64,000 bases of DNA from assembly GCA_029667085.1 (NCBI GenBank), contig JARUHJ010000001.1, forward strand, positions 310,001 to 374,000, read 5' to 3'. Origin of the DNA: Deltaproteobacteria bacterium IMCC39524 (GTDB taxonomy: Bacteria; Desulfobacterota; Desulfuromonadia; Desulfuromonadales; BM103). A program made the translations under genes and the position numbers. The notes below the pieces were generated by a model that worked only from the letters and a program-made list of their open reading frames with translations, did not search any database and was not told where the DNA came from. This document shows positions 23,614 through 31,583 of the stretch, piece after piece. Each line of letters starts with the position of its first letter. The stretch's first letter is position 1.

Positions 23614-24978
23614 ATGAGTCATGAAGTCGAAAGCTGTCAACAAACGACAAGAGGCTGGGCGTCCGTTGTCCTTCGCCCGGCGGACTTCCTGCCGTCATCT
23701 CTGACGAATGCCTTGTCGTATCGCTGGCTGGTTTTTGCAGTGCTCGCCTGTGGTTATGTCCTGGTGTATTTCCATCGCCTTTGCCCGGCGGTCGTTGCTG
23801 TCGATATGATGAGTGATCTGCAAACGGGCGGCGCTTTACTTGGCTTGTTGGGTTCCGCCTATTTTTACCCTTACGCCCTTATGCAGATACCCGCAGGTTT
23901 GCTTGCTGATTCCTGGGGCGCAAGACGCACGGTCACTCTGTTTACCCTGATTGCCTTTGTGGGCGCTCTGATCATCGGATTGGCACCAAATGTCACTGTC
24001 GCTATTGTTGGCCGTATTCTTGTTGGTTTAGGTGTTTCCATGCTCTTTGTGCCGACGATGAAGATCCTTACAGAGTGGTTCCGGCCTCATGAATTCGCAA
24101 GAATGACCGGCATTCTCTTGGCTATGGGCGGGCTTGGCTCTCTCGTGTCAGCGACGCCCCTGGCCCTTTTGACCGGATGGTTCGGCTGGCGCATGGCTTT
24201 TGTTGCTGTCGCCGGTTTAACTTTGCTGCTGTCTTTGTGCGTCTGGATGGTTGTCCGTGATCGTCCCGCCGATATGGGCTGGTCGATTCCCGGCAAGGCA
24301 AAGGTTGGGTCCATGGTTGATATTAGTCTTGCGAATGGTGTTAAACAGGTCTTGGCTAGTGGAAACTTCTGGTTGCTGGCAGGGTGGTTCTTTTTTCAGT
24401 CAGCGGTCTTCTTCTCGTTTGCAGGGCTGTGGGGCGGACCTTATCTTAACCATGTGTACAGCCTTGACCGTGTCGGAGCGGGGCAGATCCTCTCGATGCT
24501 GGCCGTTGGCCTGATCGTTGGAAGCCCAATGCAGACATGGTTCTCGAATAGAGTCTGCAAAGGACGCAAACCTGTCTTGATTCTTTCAAGCGTTGTTACC
24601 AGTGGCATCACTGGCCTGTTGGTGTTTTCAACAGCAGGTCTCTCACTCAATACTTTGTCGCTGATCTGTTTCCTGATGGGTATGTTTACCAGCGCCTCCG
24701 TGGTGATTGGTTTCTCTGCGACGAAAGAGCTTTTCCCTGTGCAGATTGCCGGCACATCGATCGGCTTGATCAATCTCTTTCCGTTTGCCGGCGGAGCAGT
24801 TTTCCAGCCTGTGCTTGGCTGGATTCTGCAAAGCCACGAAGTCTCTGAGAATGTATACTCCGTCGCTGGCTATCAATCGGCCTTTGTCGTATTGCTCTGC
24901 TGTGGACTCACTGCGCTTTGCTGCGCAGGAATCATGAGAGAAACGATGAAGAACGGTCACCTGGTGTACGGTCACTAA
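23614..24978 (+). CDS. MFS transporter
   Basis: A major facilitator of 454 residues with about 12 hydrophobic helices. The helix 2-3 loop reads ADSWGARRT, a form of the family D-R-x-G-R-R motif, and the second half begins near GNFWLLAGWFFFQSAVFF. The N-terminal FHRLCPAVVAVDMM segment resembles the NarK-unrelated anion/cyanate type MFS proteins, so the substrate is open. The ATG at 23614 has GGAG nine bases upstream; ATG 23590 is possible. It is divergent from a LysR gene that probably regulates it, suggesting an inducible uptake or efflux function for the LysR ligand. Confidence 0.88.
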   Translation: MSHEVESCQQTTRGWASVVLRPADFLPSSLTNALSYRWLVFAVLACGYVLVYFHRLCPAVVAVDMMSDLQTGGALLGLLGSAYFYPYALMQIPAGLLADSWGARRTVTLFTLIAFVGALIIGLAPNVTVAIVGRILVGLGVSMLFVPTMKILTEWFRPHEFARMTGILLAMGGLGSLVSATPLALLTGWFGWRMAFVAVAGLTLLLSLCVWMVVRDRPADMGWSIPGKAKVGSMVDISLANGVKQVLASGNFWLLAGWFFFQSAVFFSFAGLWGGPYLNHVYSLDRVGAGQILSMLAVGLIVGSPMQTWFSNRVCKGRKPVLILSSVVTSGITGLLVFSTAGLSLNTLSLICFLMGMFTSASVVIGFSATKELFPVQIAGTSIGLINLFPFAGGAVFQPVLGWILQSHEVSENVYSVAGYQSAFVVLLCCGLTALCCAGIMRETMKNGHLVYGH

Positions 24979-24995
24979 CCCTCGATACCGAAAGA

Positions 24996-25391
24996 TTAAT
25001 GCTTGTTGAAAATCTGGCAACTGGTTGCACGGCTTGAGGGTAACAGGTGCCGATACCTTGCAAAGACCGCGTATCCGGCGCGAGCAGTGTGGTTGATGCC
25101 AGGTAAGCCTACGAATGAAGACAGCAGCGGGTATAGGGGTGAAGGGAGGGCCTCCCAGAGACGCCTGAAAGCTTCAACCCCGGAATAATAATGACCATCT
25201 GCATCACGTGCCTGCAGCTTCTCCTGAAATTCATCTATTGTTTTGCCGAAAGCCTCGGCGTCGAAATCAGCACTCGCAATATTAACGAACTTGACACGTT
25301 GGTCTGCGATCGAACGATAGTAACGGATCTCGGTGCTGCAGACTCCGCAGGCCCCATCGTAAAAGAGTGTCAGTGGATAGTTGATCTTCAT
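24996..25391 (-). CDS. DCC family thiol-disulfide oxidoreductase-like protein (DUF393)
   Basis: The N terminus carries the DCC signature DGACGVCSTEI (D12-G-x-C-x-x-C), after which the family is named. It has a thioredoxin-like fold predicted to do thiol-disulfide exchange. The C-terminal RAGYAVFARYRHLLP segment is also family-typical. 131 residues, no signal peptide, cytoplasmic. It converges with the MFS gene, 18 bases apart. It lies divergently from the selenoprotein operon; both encode thioredoxin-like CxxC/CxxU proteins, but no functional link is shown by the sequence. Confidence 0.88.
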   Translation of the reverse strand: MKINYPLTLFYDGACGVCSTEIRYYRSIADQRVKFVNIASADFDAEAFGKTIDEFQEKLQARDADGHYYSGVEAFRRLWEALPSPLYPLLSSFVGLPGINHTARAGYAVFARYRHLLPSSRATSCQIFNKH

Positions 25392-25533
25392 AGCCTGGTC
25401 CTCATCGTGTTCAAGAAGGGTGTGTTCATCAGATATTATAACTGAATTGGATTTTGCGTGCTTGTTCTCACCGGAGGACTGAGCTGTTTCAAGAGTTTTC
25501 TTTTCACTTTGACCTTTCGCCTTTCTTTCTGCA

Positions 25534-25543
25534 TGCTATAAAT
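25534..25543 (+). promoter_or_regulatory. Extended -10 promoter of the selenoprotein operon
   Basis: TGCTATAAAT (TG at 25534-25535, TATAAAT at 25537-25543) is an extended -10 box 27 bases upstream of the first gene of the operon. TTGACC at about 25509 is too far to be its -35, which extended -10 promoters do not need. Confidence 0.5.
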
Positions 25544-25570
25544 ACACTGTATGACAGATGAAAGAGGGCC

Positions 25571-25852
25571 ATGGATCTTATCAGTCGATTGAATGCCGCA
25601 ACCTTGATTGCCCAGCAGGAAGATGATCTTCCCGATTTTCTGGCCGTGCGTGTTTATGCTATTGCTGAACAGTTGTCGGGGAGCCCTGTCTTTCAAGTCG
25701 AGATAGAAGAATTAATAGAACAACTGTCTCTCTACGACACCTATGGCCAGACCGGTTATATCGGTATGGGCGTCAACAATTACATCCTTGAAGGCACGAT
25801 CTTACGTATTGAAAAGAAGTTGTCCAATTGTGCCCAAGGGGCAAGGGAGTGA
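25571..25852 (+). CDS. Small hypothetical protein, first gene of the selenoprotein operon
   Basis: 93 residues, soluble and mostly helical by composition, with an acidic FQVEIEELIEQLSLYDTYG segment and a GYIGMGVNNYILEGTILR segment. No family recognised. It has a good promoter upstream, and its stop codon lies two bases before the start of the SelW-like selenoprotein gene, so the two are translated from one message. The SDR gene follows 15 bases further on. It is a real gene by position and codon use; function unknown. Confidence 0.6.
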   Translation: MDLISRLNAATLIAQQEDDLPDFLAVRVYAIAEQLSGSPVFQVEIEELIEQLSLYDTYGQTGYIGMGVNNYILEGTILRIEKKLSNCAQGARE

Positions 25853-25854
25853 GT

Positions 25855-26076
25855 ATGAAAGCGAGTATTGAATATTGCACGATGTGAGGTTATGAAGTGC
25901 GTGCTGTCAGTTTGGCGGCATTACTGAAGAAACATTGCGGCAATGATGTTGAATTGATCCCGTCGACCGGTGGCGTCTTTGAAGTTGTGGTTGATGGTGT
26001 GCTTGTCTATTCAAAAAAAGAGACCGGAGAGTTTCCCGATGAACAACAGCTGGTGAAACAACTGGTTAACTCATAA
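25855..26076 (+). CDS. SelW/SelT/SelH (Rdx) family selenoprotein with in-frame UGA-Sec
   Basis: Reading through the TGA at 25885-25887 as selenocysteine gives a complete 73-residue Rdx-family protein. It begins with a beta strand and the redox motif C8-T-M-U11 (IEYCTMU), then GYEVRAVSLAALLKK, the family GGVFEV strand, a VDGVLVYSKK hairpin, and ETGEFPDEQQLVKQL. Every conserved Rdx landmark lies in one frame on both sides of the TGA. An AGGGAG ribosome site lies five bases before ATG 25855. Thirteen bases after the UGA a hairpin (GTGCTGTC 25901-25908, loop AGTTT, GGCGGCAT 25914-25921) sits where bacterial SECIS elements lie. Expected function: a small thioredoxin-like selenoenzyme. selABC must be elsewhere in the genome. 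Second gene of a likely three-gene operon. Alternative: a pseudogene with a Cys-to-stop change. Confidence 0.88.
25901..25921 (+). promoter_or_regulatory. Candidate bacterial SECIS hairpin
   Basis: In RNA, GUGCUGUC pairs with GGCGGCAU (eight pairs, four of them G-U) around a loop AGUUU. It begins 13 bases after the UGA Sec codon, close to the E. coli fdhF spacing, and carries GU in the loop as SelB-binding hairpins do. The wobble-rich stem makes it a candidate, not proof. Confidence 0.5.
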
Positions 26077-26090
26077 TTGAAAGGTGGGTC

Positions 26091-26855
26091 ATGTCTGAAA
26101 AAACGGTTTTGATTACCGGCGCCTCTGCCGGTTTCGGCGAAGCCTGTGCCCGGATTTTTGCTGCTGAAGGAGCTCGCCTTATTCTGACTGCACGACGGTC
26201 TGAGAGGCTCGCGGCTTTACGTGATGAGCTAAAAGAGAGTGCTGCCGGGGTTCATATTGTTCAACTGGATGTGCGTGACCGAGCCGGTGTCGAAGGGCTG
26301 GTTGAGTCTCTCCCGGAAGATTTTCAGGCGATCGATGTGCTGGTTAACAACGCTGGCCTGGCGTTAGGCCTTGAACCCGCTCACCAGGTTGATATGGAAG
26401 ACTGGGAAATCATGGTTGATACCAATATCAAAGGCCTGATGTACTGCACCCGCGCGATTCTGCCCGGCATGGTGGAACGGAACCGGGGTCATATCGTCAA
26501 TATCAGCTCTACGGCAGGCTCTTGGCCCTATCCTGGCGGGAATGCTTACGGGGGCACCAAAGCCTTTGTGACTCAGTTTTCCCGTAACCTGAGAGCCGAT
26601 TTGGCTGGTAAGAAAGTCAGGGTAACGTGTATTCAGCCCGGTATGGCGGAAACCGAATTCTCCAATGTTCGTTTTAAAGGGGATGATGATAAGGCGGATC
26701 AATTTTATAAAGGAACAGATCCTTTGACTGCTCTTGATATTGCTGAGACTGTGGCTTGGGTGGTTGGTCGGCCGGCTCACGTAAATATCAATTCACTTGA
26801 AATTATGCCTGTGAGTCAATCCTGGGGGGCGATGACGATTCATCGTGAGGACTAG
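26091..26855 (+). CDS. Short-chain dehydrogenase/reductase (YdfG-like)
   Basis: A classical SDR of 254 residues: cofactor motif GASAGFG (10-16), NNAG (86-89), NISS with the catalytic Ser near 139-140, and Y153-x-x-x-K157. The residues around TARRSERL (34-41) suggest NADP. The overall sequence follows E. coli YdfG, the NADP-dependent serine/3-hydroxy acid dehydrogenase that also clears malonic semialdehyde; the specific substrate is inferred. The start lies 15 bases after the selenoprotein stop, so it is probably the third gene of that operon. A terminator follows 31 bases beyond the stop. Confidence 0.88.
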   Translation: MSEKTVLITGASAGFGEACARIFAAEGARLILTARRSERLAALRDELKESAAGVHIVQLDVRDRAGVEGLVESLPEDFQAIDVLVNNAGLALGLEPAHQVDMEDWEIMVDTNIKGLMYCTRAILPGMVERNRGHIVNISSTAGSWPYPGGNAYGGTKAFVTQFSRNLRADLAGKKVRVTCIQPGMAETEFSNVRFKGDDDKADQFYKGTDPLTALDIAETVAWVVGRPAHVNINSLEIMPVSQSWGAMTIHRED

Positions 26856-26886
26856 GATAGTCACCAATGCGATCAGCACGTTTGTC

Positions 26887-26918
26887 AGGGCCGACCCCGT
26901 ACAGGGCTGGCCCTTTTT
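26887..26918 (+). terminator. Terminator of the selenoprotein-SDR operon
   Basis: AGGGCC (26887-26892) and GGCCCT (26909-26914), with an inner CCC/GGG pair, form a GC-rich stem followed by TTTTTATTTTA. Confidence 0.8.
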
Positions 26919-26937
26919 ATTTTATCTGGTTACCCAC

Positions 26938-27079
26938 TTCACTCCAGTAGCTATTGTCAGGATTAATAATCCTTTTTACCACCCGTTCGTTTCTCTCACT
27001 AGAGGCACAGAGGGCACAGAGCACACCTGATGGTTCTTTAAATGTCTCTGTGTTCTCAGTGTCTCTGCGGTCAAAGGTT
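26938..27079. repeat. 142-bp dispersed repeat, copy 2
   Basis: It aligns end to end, without gaps, with 6245-6386. It occupies the centre of the gap 26856-27287. The remaining part, 27080-27287, has no gene; 27214-27236 looks like an isolated tRNA T-arm (minus strand) without a matching acceptor or anticodon stem. Confidence 0.9.
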
Positions 27080-27287
27080 TTCTTCGAATGGTCCGCACTC
27101 GAGCGAAGTGGATAGCAGAATCTTTTAAGCAGTCTCGAAATGCAGGGGCAACAAGAAATTCCCAAACTGGCAAAATGCATACTTCCAAACAATGCCATAA
27201 GAAAATAGTAAACCGGATGGCTGGATTCGAACCAGTGTCCCCCTGCTCCCGAAGAGGGTAAAGCGTTAATCGTATAAGGAACAGCCA

Positions 27288-28088
27288 TCAGTCCGGTGCG
27301 CCGGGGAGCAACTCAACGCAAACCTCTAAACTGGTCAAGATCTCTCCAGCCCCAAACTGATGGAATATCGACACATCTGCCGCATCACGACCATAGGCGA
27401 TAGCGATCCTCCCACCTTTCATCTGGTTTTGTGTGGGGTCGAAGGTATACCAGCGCCCGCCAACATAAGCCTCGAACCATGCGTGCAGGTCCATAGGATA
27501 CAGACCATAAAGGTAACCAACAACCAGCCGGGCAGGGATGCTGATGCTACGGCAGAGCGCCACGCCAATATGAGCAAGATCACGGCATACGCCTTCACCA
27601 CGCATATTGACCTCAGTGGCGGAGACAGGAAAAGGACTCGATCCGGGTGTGTACCGGATGGAGTTTCGCACCCAACGGTCGATGCTCGCGACTTGATCGT
27701 AACCGGGTTGCTCTCCGGCTACGATGTCCCGCGCGAGATCACCAAAGCGGTCCGATTCGCAATACCGACTGGGAAGTAAATAGGCAAGGACTGATTCGGG
27801 AAGGTTCTGAATCTCAACGAAATAAGCTCCCGGAGCCATGTCGAACTCATCTGCAGTCATGACTTCAGCCGAGGTGTGAATGGAAAAGGCCCCTTCCGGT
27901 GCGACCAGGCGCTGGCAGAGGTTGCCATAGCCATCCGTATATTCCACAACGGCAACGTGAGGAGAGAGTGTGTAAGACTCACGTGCAACCCATTGATGCG
28001 AACCGCTGCGAGGACGTAACATCAAGACCAAAGGCGTACATGCATCCATGTGAAAATTGATATCACATGTCGCTTTAATCCATGTCAT
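27288..28088 (-). CDS. Transglutaminase-like protein, 266 aa (last gene of the peptide-ligase cluster)
   Basis: The transglutaminase-like cysteine peptidase triad is intact: C168 in GEGVCRDLAHIGVALCRS, H202 in MDLHAWFEAY and D217 in YTFDPTQ. An N-terminal beta-sandwich-like region (residues 1-95) precedes the core. It is cytoplasmic, with no signal peptide. In the families studied by comparative genomics, such proteins travel with circularly permuted ATP-grasp and alpha-E proteins and are predicted to cleave or transfer an amide-linked peptide made by the ligase. It is the sixth and last gene of the minus-strand cluster, 43 bases after the alpha-E gene. The paralogue at 30660-31583 is clearly divergent, so this is an old duplication. 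Confidence 0.88.
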   Translation of the reverse strand: MTWIKATCDINFHMDACTPLVLMLRPRSGSHQWVARESYTLSPHVAVVEYTDGYGNLCQRLVAPEGAFSIHTSAEVMTADEFDMAPGAYFVEIQNLPESVLAYLLPSRYCESDRFGDLARDIVAGEQPGYDQVASIDRWVRNSIRYTPGSSPFPVSATEVNMRGEGVCRDLAHIGVALCRSISIPARLVVGYLYGLYPMDLHAWFEAYVGGRWYTFDPTQNQMKGGRIAIAYGRDAADVSIFHQFGAGEILTSLEVCVELLPGAPD

Positions 28089-28131
28089 AGGTCGAAATCC
28101 TGATGCTGATCATTGTCAGTCATACGAAACA

Positions 28132-29109
28132 TCATTCCAAAGTTCTTGATTCAGTCGTGGTATCGGCAATCTGCGGGCTGAAGAACTCTGCTTGCACCGC
28201 TGCGCCAAGAGCGTTGATCCGAGTCTGTGTACTGTCGAGATATTCGTGTAATCCGTGCTCAAAAATATCTTCCAGGGAAGCAAAATTAAACTCAGAGAGC
28301 AACTTGCCAAGCTGTTGTTCCGCTTTGTTGGCAAAGGTCCCTCGCTGACTTCCGGTGATGTTGTTCATCGAAATCATCGCTGTCACAATACAGAAGTGAA
28401 CAGCCCGGGGGAAGTGTTTGTCCAGCATGAGAAAATCAACGATCTTTTCAGGGTCAATCCGGCCGTGCCGCTTGCGGTACATCTCAAAAGCGCTGGCCGA
28501 CCTCAATAATGCACCCCAGAGGATATTGTCGTAAGAGCTCCCGATATAATCGACGGATGGCAGCAGGATGAAATATTTGACGTCGAGTATCCGGGAGGTC
28601 TTGTCGGCTCTTTCCAACATGCGACCAAGACGGCCAAAATGCCAGCCTTCACCATGGTTCATGGTTGAATCAGTGGTGCCGCTGAAGGTATGGCTGGCAT
28701 TCATGATATCAACAAAAAACTGGTGTGGCAGGTCCATCGACACTTCCTGGGCTGCGGTGTTGATCATCAGGTAAAAAGTGTTGAGATGCTCCCACATCTC
28801 TGAACTGATGTACTCGCGAACTGAACGGGCGTTTTCCCGGGCCGAGCGGACGCAGGAATAAATCGAGTTGGGGTTGTTGCGATCGAAAACCAGAAATTCT
28901 ATGGCGTTTTCCCGGTTGGCTTCACCATAGAGCTTTTGGAACAGTTCGTGGTCTCCAGTGGTATTGATTAATGGTTGCCATTGATGACTGGCGCTGTCGG
29001 GAATATCAAGGGTCATGTGGTAGTTGGCATCAATAAAACGGGCAACATTCTCAGCACGTTCAATATAGCGATTCAACCAGTAGATAGAGTTGGCGACACG
29101 ACTCAGCAT
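28132..29109 (-). CDS. Alpha-E domain protein, 325 aa
   Basis: The whole chain is an all-helical alpha-E domain: it starts [20 protein letters not shown], the hallmark W-x-x-R-Y-x-E-R-A-E motif (residues 11-20), and repeats charged helices such as LGRMLERADKTSRILDVKYF near the middle. The domain has no known activity and is found almost only beside or fused to circularly permuted ATP-grasp ligases, so it is thought to be their partner or substrate adaptor. Its ATG overlaps the stop of the upstream ATP-grasp gene by one base (TAATG), indicating coupled translation and a fixed stoichiometry. Confidence 0.9.
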   Translation of the reverse strand: MLSRVANSIYWLNRYIERAENVARFIDANYHMTLDIPDSASHQWQPLINTTGDHELFQKLYGEANRENAIEFLVFDRNNPNSIYSCVRSARENARSVREYISSEMWEHLNTFYLMINTAAQEVSMDLPHQFFVDIMNASHTFSGTTDSTMNHGEGWHFGRLGRMLERADKTSRILDVKYFILLPSVDYIGSSYDNILWGALLRSASAFEMYRKRHGRIDPEKIVDFLMLDKHFPRAVHFCIVTAMISMNNITGSQRGTFANKAEQQLGKLLSEFNFASLEDIFEHGLHEYLDSTQTRINALGAAVQAEFFSPQIADTTTESRTLE

Positions 29110-30593
29110 TATAATCCCTCCTCTTCTTTCAGGGCAGATTCAGGAGAGGGGCCACCTTCAGCATTAAGAACCCAGGTGTCCTTACTCCCGCCCCCCTGCG
29201 AGGAGTTGACGACCAAAGAGCCTTTCTTCAATGCGACCCTGGTCAACCCACCGGGCAGAACGTAGGTGCTTTTTGCACCGAAGAGGATATAGGGACGGAG
29301 ATCGACGTGACGCCCCTCGAAGTGATCATCTACTAATACTGGAACTCGAGATAAGGCAAGAGTCGGCTGGGCAATATAGGTGCGTGGACTGGCTTTGATC
29401 CGCCGGGCAAATTCTTCCCGTTCGGCTTTTGAAGCGTGCGGTCCAATCAGCATGCCGTAGCCGCCCGATTCGTTGACCGCTTTGACCACCAGCTTGTCCA
29501 GATTCTCGAGAACGTATTTGCGGTCGTCATCACGCCAGCAGGCGTAGGTGGGAACATTGTTGATGATCGGATCTTCGCCGAGGTAATAGCGGATAATCTC
29601 CGGGACATAGGCATAGACAGCCTTGTCATCGGCAACACCGGTGCCCGGTGCGTTGGCCAACGCGACTTTCCCTTTACTGTAGGCTTTCATCAATCCCGGG
29701 ACTCCGAGCATGGAGTCGGCACGGAACGCTTTCGGATCCATGAAATCATCATCGATTCTCCGGTAGATGACATCGACCCGCTCAAGGCCCTTGGTCGTGC
29801 GCATCATCACTTCGCCGCGATGGACGACCAAATCGCCACCTTCGACCAAGGGCACACCCATTTGCTGGGCAAGAAAGCTGTGCTCAAAATAGGCTGAATT
29901 GTAAATTCCCGGGGTCCAGACAACGGCGACCGGCGATCGAACTCCCGGCGGAGCCATTTCCTGCAACATTTCCAGGAGTCGGCTGGGATAATCGGTCACC
30001 GGTTGGACACTGCAGGCATCAAATACCATCGGAAAGGTTCGCTTCATGAGCAGCCGATTTTCCAGTACGTAAGAAACACCTGACGGGCATCTCAGGTTAT
30101 CTTCCAGGACGAAAAATTCACCAGACCCGTCTCTGACCAGATCAGTCCCGGTGATATGGCACCAGATGCCGCAGGGGGGTTCCAGGCCGATACAGGGTTT
30201 GCGGAAGCCATCCGCGGAGAAAATCAGTTCTGCAGGGACGATGCCGTCCTTTATGATTTTCTGATCATTGTAAACATCATGGATAAAACTGTTGAGGGCG
30301 GTGATCCGCTGTGTCAGCCCTCGCTCAAGAACGTCCCACTCTTTGGCCTGAACAATACGAGGCACAATATCGAAAGGGAAAATCTTTTCAGTTTGTGCTT
30401 CACTACCATACACATTAAAGGTGATTCCGAGGTTCAGGAGCGCAATTTCAGCCGCTTTCTGGCGCCTTTGCAGTTCCGACTCCGGTAAAGCATTAACCCT
30501 CTGGATCAGAAGGTCAGCGCCTGGACGCGGCTTACCTTGTGAGTCAAAGACTTCATCGTAGAAACCCTCTGTATCATAACCATCAAATCTCAT
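29109..30593 (-). CDS. Circularly permuted type 2 ATP-grasp protein, 494 aa
   Basis: The chain contains the landmarks of the circularly permuted ATP-grasp type 2 family: [20 protein letters not shown] near residue 123, [20 protein letters not shown] near 158-177, [20 protein letters not shown], and the C-terminal block [17 protein letters not shown] followed by [10 protein letters not shown] and the RPYILFG strand. It should use ATP to join a carboxylate to an amine through an acyl-phosphate, possibly peptide to peptide or to protein; no product is known. Cytoplasmic. It is the fourth gene of the cluster, coupled to alpha-E downstream. It is a divergent paralogue of the N-terminal half of the protein at 31580-34174. 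Confidence 0.92.
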   Translation of the reverse strand: MRFDGYDTEGFYDEVFDSQGKPRPGADLLIQRVNALPESELQRRQKAAEIALLNLGITFNVYGSEAQTEKIFPFDIVPRIVQAKEWDVLERGLTQRITALNSFIHDVYNDQKIIKDGIVPAELIFSADGFRKPCIGLEPPCGIWCHITGTDLVRDGSGEFFVLEDNLRCPSGVSYVLENRLLMKRTFPMVFDACSVQPVTDYPSRLLEMLQEMAPPGVRSPVAVVWTPGIYNSAYFEHSFLAQQMGVPLVEGGDLVVHRGEVMMRTTKGLERVDVIYRRIDDDFMDPKAFRADSMLGVPGLMKAYSKGKVALANAPGTGVADDKAVYAYVPEIIRYYLGEDPIINNVPTYACWRDDDRKYVLENLDKLVVKAVNESGGYGMLIGPHASKAEREEFARRIKASPRTYIAQPTLALSRVPVLVDDHFEGRHVDLRPYILFGAKSTYVLPGGLTRVALKKGSLVVNSSQGGGSKDTWVLNAEGGPSPESALKEEEGL

Positions 30594-30659
30594 CTGAGGC
30601 TCCTTGCTGAAAAATGTCTGTCAATCCCGCTTGAGATCAGGAACAAAATCGATGTGCGG

Positions 30660-31583
30660 TCAGGCCTTTTGTGACTGACTTTGCGATTGGTCATTGAGGA
30701 GGTTATCAGGAATTCTGGCAACGTCCACCGAAACGACCACTTTATGTTTTCCGCCGCCCAGAGCAACTCCCCTTAAGGGGGATACATCTGCAAAATCGCG
30801 TCCCCAGGCGACGGTAATATGCTGCTCACCGGGGATCTTATTGTTGGTCGGGTCAAAGTCGATCCAGCTGGCATCCGCAGCGTAAACGGAAAACCAAGCG
30901 TGCGAGGCATCAGCGCCAATCAATCGTGCCTGGCCCGGTGGTGGCGCGGTTTCAATGTAACCGCTGACGTAACGAGCCGCCAGGCCGATTGAGCGCAGAC
31001 AAGCAACGCCAATATGGGCAAAATCCTGACAGACCCCACTACGGGTCACCATGATCTCAGAAAGTGGTGTGTCGATCGTTGTACTCTCCTGGTCGTAGGT
31101 GAAATCACTATAAATTCGCTGCATCAGGTCCGCTGCAGCCTCACCGATTGGGCGGCCCTCAGGGAAAGATGTCTTGGCATATGCCTCAAGCGCCTGAGAT
31201 TTTTGAGCCAAAGGCGAATCATACAGAAAAGGCAAAGCCTCTAGCGTTAGCGGGCTTCTATCGCTGGCCAGGTGTTTTCGTACTGACTCCCAGGACCGTT
31301 GATTCGCCGCTACGAAAAGGTTGGGATCTGCAGAGACCGAGACCTCACTGGCCGCCGTTACGTTCAACCCGTCATGGGGGTGTTGGATAGCAAAGTGGCT
31401 GACACGATTGCCAAAGGCGTCTATCCGCTCGCGTAGGTCGGAGGGGTAAGGTTCAATCCGCAGCTCACTCGTCAGGCATTTCTGTCTTAAGGTATCACGA
31501 GGCAATAAGCAGGCTTCATTGCGACACAGGGCAACCGGTGTGCTGTAGTTGTATTGAGTCGAGTGGGTTACGCGGTATTTCAT
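30660..31583 (-). CDS. Transglutaminase-like protein, 307 aa
   Basis: An N-terminal beta domain (MKYRVTHSTQYNYSTPVALC, the usual bacterial transglutaminase N region) is followed by the catalytic core with C185 in SGVCQDFAHIGVACLRS, H228 in ASHAWFSVY and D244 in IDFDPTNN. The C terminus contains the DFADVSPLRGVALGGG segment typical of this subfamily and a glutamine-serine-rich tail. The start codon overlaps the stop of the upstream ATP-grasp/alpha-E gene by four bases. Third gene of the cluster. Predicted to hydrolyse or transfer the amide bond formed by the ligases; activity unproven. Confidence 0.92.
   Translation of the reverse strand: MKYRVTHSTQYNYSTPVALCRNEACLLPRDTLRQKCLTSELRIEPYPSDLRERIDAFGNRVSHFAIQHPHDGLNVTAASEVSVSADPNLFVAANQRSWESVRKHLASDRSPLTLEALPFLYDSPLAQKSQALEAYAKTSFPEGRPIGEAAADLMQRIYSDFTYDQESTTIDTPLSEIMVTRSGVCQDFAHIGVACLRSIGLAARYVSGYIETAPPPGQARLIGADASHAWFSVYAADASWIDFDPTNNKIPGEQHITVAWGRDFADVSPLRGVALGGGKHKVVVSVDVARIPDNLLNDQSQSQSQKA

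Noticed and set aside
27180-27290. T-arm-like CTGG-TTCGAAT-CCAG on the minus strand, suggesting a tRNA gene
   Set aside because: The 3' acceptor-like CATCCGG has no matching 5' strand, no anticodon stem of five pairs can be built and there is no CCA. At most it is a tRNA 3' fragment.
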